Positions 7,993-10,775 of a stretch of 10,775 bases of DNA are shown here, piece by piece. Position 1 is the stretch's first letter. Each line of letters begins with the position of its first letter. Source of the DNA: Stephanodiscus triporus (taxonomy: Eukaryota; Bacillariophyta; Thalassiosirophyceae; Thalassiosirales; Thalassiosiraceae); the NCBI GenBank assembly GCA_036939755.1, contig JALLAZ010001011.1, positions 1 to 10,775 of the forward strand, read 5' to 3'. The notes beneath the pieces are model-generated. The model made no database searches, was not told the DNA's origin, and saw only the letters and a list, made by a program, of their open reading frames with translations. The translations under genes and the position numbers were made by a program.

Positions 7993-9400
7993 GTAGTCAT
8001 GCAGGCACAGGACTGAAGTGATGATGCCGTTGCCACCTAACGATGCGAAGGAAAGGAAGATGCGTCGATTTCGTCATCGGACAGGATTGAGGACCTCAAG
8101 CTAAAAGGATCAAAATGGATGATCAACTTAATCAACTCATTTCTAAGCTAAAGAATCTAGACTAAGGTGTACAGACAAATCTCCTAACGATACTCAAATT
8201 CTTAAAATTCAACACCTTTGGTGAGAACACAGATGCAACGTAATGCAATCAATGACACTAACAGATTTAGGCTAGGCTCAGCAATCACACATATAACTAG
8301 TGCAGGCGAGGCTCTTGCCCTGCAGAGGGAGAAGCCTGAGGTACACCATATGCCCAAACAGCCTGTCTTGCATTGGTTTTGGTTAGCTTTGCACCAGTCT
8401 TGTCCTTGGGTTTCACCCTCACAGGTAGAGGTAATTGTCCCCATTTGAGCTGCAAGTGAACTCTCCAAGTTACCAAAGTGAGGGAGTGTTATGTAGTAGG
8501 ATTTAGTACAATTCCCTTCCTACGTGGCTCAGTCCCACTTCAGAACATAGCAACAAATTCCAGCTACTCCAACAAATCATCATTAGGATTCAATCTCATC
8601 ACCTATTGAGAAATTAGAATCAATTTTTCAGCTCTGCAGAGATTTTCCAACAGACACATCTAAAGAACTTTTGTGAACTTGTTGCACCTTGTCTTATTTG
8701 AATGCTCACTTTTAGATCAAGTTGAGAGATTTTGCATTAGAGGATGCCTTTCAATTCACCTCCAAGTCTGTTCAACTGCTCCATTCCTTTTGAAGAGAGG
8801 TAACATGACAGCAGCCCTCCCCAATGGCAACAGCATCCCTCACTATGCCAAATTGCTGTTTTTGCTCTGTCTTCTATCCCTATTATGGCAGAATAATGTT
8901 TTATTCCTCCTCAAGGAGATGGGGGTGGCAACTTGGTAGCAGCATGATGAAACATATCCATATTCTCATCCATAGCATATGAAGGTTGTCTGACAACTTT
9001 TATATGTTTCATCAGAAACTTGAATATTGTTCATCATGGCCATAACCATGATAGCTACCGGATAGTTTTAATGGCACATGTACAAACATATAAGTTTTTG
9101 AAAATTTTATAATTTGTTTAAAAATAAGCATACACAGAAAGTAAACTAAATGTCTGCACAAAAACTAAATTTGTCTGATCGGTAGCATAGTCCATTTTTT
9201 TCTTTTTATACTTATTCCTATCTATGCACTATTGTTTTCAAATATAGTAAAACCAACGAAAAACCAATGAATTGAGATTGCAATACCTTTGAGTACTCAC
9301 TTATTAGATATGTACTTTTTACTCTGAGAGAGGTCCGATAAATACTTCCCACAACACACAACCACAACACACCGCACAACTTCCAAAAAACACCAACACC
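7993..9400. other. AT-rich region without a recognisable gene
   Basis: Open frames here are short and lack conserved motifs, codon character or good splice sites. A short frame at 8115-8165 (start MDDQLNQLISKLKNLD, then TAA) resumes open past its stop to about 8241 and has a coiled-coil flavour, possibly a decayed mobile-element remnant. The minus frame 8202-8468 is Cys-rich but unrecognised. The plus frame near 8805-8939 is hydrophobic and also unrecognised. From about 8,940 to 9,350 the sequence is markedly AT-rich. It includes the inverted repeat and old satellite copy listed separately. Confidence 0.5.
8930..9014 (+). repeat. decayed copy of the right-end satellite, containing an inverted repeat
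   Basis: The blocks GCATGATGA, then CCAT..TC.CATCCA, then AGCATATGAAG and TTGTC appear in the same order and spacing as around 10555-10605 in the satellite. Within it, a perfect 13-base inverted repeat (TGATGAAACATAT at 8945-8957, its complement at 9002-9014) flanks a small palindrome (GTTGTC-T-GACAAC, 8985-8997). It is either an old satellite unit or a common ancestor element. Confidence 0.6.
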
Positions 9401-9829
9401 ATGATCTCCCCCGCCCGCTGGCTTCCAGTGGCTTCAATTTTACAGGTTAGTGCAATCCCCCTGCATTGCGCAATTGATCTCAATCACCGCAATACAGCGA
9501 TGCAATTTTTTACGTGAAACTAATTGTTTCTGTATTTTATTGATTATTATTCTTTAGGCCGTTGACCAGCATGCATGGGGACAAAAGGTATGTTTATTTA
9601 GTTAATACTTGTGATTTTGGGGGGGCTGATGTGTCAAATCAACGTGCACTGACCCCAGCTATCTGCCAACGCTTTTTTGCCAATCATGCCACCCAAGTCC
9701 TGCCTCATCATGTTTTGGCATGATTTTGGACAAGGGGGGGGGCGCTATTGTCATGTTTGTCGTTGGCAGTGCCGAAGGCGTGGTAGGTTTGTAGATATCA
9801 TAGTTATGTAGGATTATGTACATCATATA
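9401..9829 (+). CDS. possible small spliced gene, unrecognised
   Basis: A CA-rich leader ending ACACCAACACC runs into an ATG at 9401, a context typical of algal 5' UTRs. Exon 1 (9401-9445) reads MISPARWLPVASILQ and ends at CAG|GTTAGT. The intron 9446-9557 ends TTCTTTAG. A 30-base exon (9558-9587) reads AVDQHAWGQK and ends AAAG|GTATGT. All joins are phase 0. A third exon from 9659, after CCCCAG, could run to TAG at 9827-9829, but it overlaps a strong inverted repeat and its sequence (FGQGGGRYCHVC...) is not convincing. The first two exons are better supported than the third. It could be a real tiny protein, a 5' fragment of a gene broken by an insertion, or chance. Confidence 0.35.
9663..9769. 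repeat. nested inverted repeats
   Basis: An outer pair CTGCCAACG (9663-9671) and CGTTGGCAG (9761-9769) encloses an inner pair AATCATGCCA (9682-9691) and TGGCATGATT (9716-9725), all perfect. Together they form an interrupted fold-back of about 107 bases with a 9-base G run (9734-9742) inside. This is the structure of a small fold-back element or a structured RNA. Confidence 0.6.
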
Positions 9830-10360
9830 GTACTTGCTTAATAAAAATTAATACTTAAAGAGAAAAAAAATAATATCTGTGAGTCATACCATCTCAGATG
9901 GCAGAGATGGTTCCGGAAGGTTCAAAGTGTCTTTTCCACACAATGTGAGAAAAGACACTTTGAATCCTTTCTAGCATCAGACAAATTAGAACTTTTATTC
10001 ACATTGGAAGTAGTTCTCAAAATTTCATTTTTCAAAGTAGGTAGTTTACTACCAAACATACACTATGGCTACACAGTGAAGGTAGAAAAAAGGTAGAAGG
10101 TAGACTAGCATAAAATTGGCCCAGCCATAAACCTTCATCTAGTGGCACTTATCTTTGTAAACATAATAGTTGCTCAAATATGACTAATAGCAACAATATC
10201 TGGGCTTCTGATCTTTGAGTTGATGTGAGAACAATTCTGGGGGGGAGAATAGAATCAATCTAAACATTAGAACCATTTTTAGACAGGCAGTGCCCTGGAA
10301 TTCATCTAACTTCCCATATCTGGGCTGAAATAGAAGTGACAGATGGAAATAGCATTAAGC
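9830..10360. other. AT-rich region without a gene
   Basis: I see no coding frame of interest. Apart from the hairpin at 9917-9969 there are only small palindromes, such as GGTAG-TTTA-CTACC near 10040-10053, and short A/T tracts. Confidence 0.5.
9917..9969. repeat. near-perfect hairpin, 16-base stem extending to about 24 base pairs
   Basis: The arm TTCAAAGTGTCTTTTC (9921-9936) is the exact reverse complement of 9949-9964. The stem extends inward by CACA/TGTG with one bulged A (9948), leaving a 3-base loop, and outward by AAGG/CCTT with one bulged T (9965). This is too long to be chance. It could be a fold-back transposon remnant, a small-RNA precursor or a transcription end structure. Confidence 0.8.
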
Positions 10361-10775
10361 GGATCCATATCCCAATCCACTGCATGTAATGGTTCTTGTC
10401 TAGCGCCTTTCATATATTTGGAGTTGATGTGGGATCAAGTACATGGGGGTTTGGAGCCTCACCTATGCACAAGGGCTTCATTCAGCGCCAAGCAGTGACC
10501 GGACAGGTTCAGCTGATAGTATCCCAAATTTGGACCAACAAGTGTGGTGGTAATGGCATGATGATGGATCCATGTCCCCATCCACAGCATATGAAGATTG
10601 TCAAAGAGCATTCATATATTTGGAGTGGATCTGGGAACCATTCCATGTGGGTTTGGAGCCTCAACCATGGCACTATGGCTTCATTCAGCGCTAAGCAATG
10701 ACCAGGGATTTCAGCTGATTTCCCAAATCTGGACCGACAAGTGTGGTTGTAATGGCATGATGATGGATCCATGTC
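10361..10775. repeat. tandem satellite of about 200-base units, continuing past the right edge
   Basis: GGATCC occurs at 10361, 10566 and 10765, giving units of 205 and 199 bases and the start of a third. Matching blocks recur in order: CATATATTTGGAG, GGTTTGGAGCCTCA, TTCATTCAGCGC, AAGCARTGACC, CAGCTGAT, CCCAAATYTGGACC, ACAAGTGTGGT and GTAATGGCATGATGATGGATCC. The copies differ by scattered substitutions and small indels, so the array is not brand-new. Open frames crossing it in both directions result from the lack of stops in the unit and are not likely genes. Confidence 0.88.

Noticed and set aside
8673..8939. Hydrophobic plus-strand frame of 88 codons
   Set aside because: The first real ATG is at 8805, there are no family motifs, and it lies in AT-rich repeat-bearing DNA.
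9659..9829. Resemblance of FGQGGGRYCHVC to the N-terminal zinc motif of ribosomal protein uS14/S29
   Set aside because: The match covers only FGQG and C-x2-C. The following residues do not fit the family, and the DNA is part of nested inverted repeats.
10396..10772. Long open frames on both strands at the right end
   Set aside because: They run through tandem satellite units, and the two repeats are read in different frames. They are by-products of the repeat.
1..10775. CRISPR arrays, tRNA or rRNA genes, bacterial operons
   Set aside because: None seen. Introns and protein types show nuclear eukaryotic DNA.

Overview
The window is nuclear DNA from a eukaryotic microalga, most likely a diatom or another stramenopile. 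The evidence is dense genes with short GT-AG introns (about 70-150 bases), secreted proteins with long Pro/Thr 'PTxxPT' stalks, and a surface-protein domain I know from predicted diatom proteins. The left part (1-8,000) is gene-rich. The right part (8,000-10,775) is AT-richer, almost gene-free and repeat-bearing.

Layout from left to right. At 1-47 there may be the start of a minus-strand gene running off the edge. At 397-1313, perhaps reaching 1831, lies an unrecognised basic, Ser-rich plus-strand protein with a confused 3' end. From 1815 to 6112 lies a cluster of three related cell-surface genes. Paralogs A (1815-2992) and B (3676-4995) are tandem on the minus strand. Each encodes a signal peptide, a beta-rich domain ending in RWNGN(V/I)(Y/F)Y, a Pro/Thr stalk and a GPI-like tail. 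Paralog C (5121-6112, plus) is divergent from B, lacks both A/B introns and needs a +1 frame change at a CCC-TGA. A small plus-strand gene (3141-3518) sits between A and B and also seems to need a +1 shift at a stop codon.

From 6282 to 7992 is a divergent pair of mitochondrial-type genes: a DUF3128 (Emi1/PANTS-like) CX(n)C protein on the minus strand and an ATP10-family F1Fo-ATP synthase assembly factor (three exons) on the plus strand. They share a 151-base GC-rich intergenic region.

The right part contains one possible tiny spliced gene (from 9401), several inverted repeats including a strong hairpin at 9917-9969, and the start of a satellite of about 200 bases with GGATCC at each unit start (10361 to the right edge). 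A decayed relative of that satellite lies near 8940.

Exon structures were deduced by hand from splice motifs, reading phase and paralog comparison. No transcript or database evidence was available.
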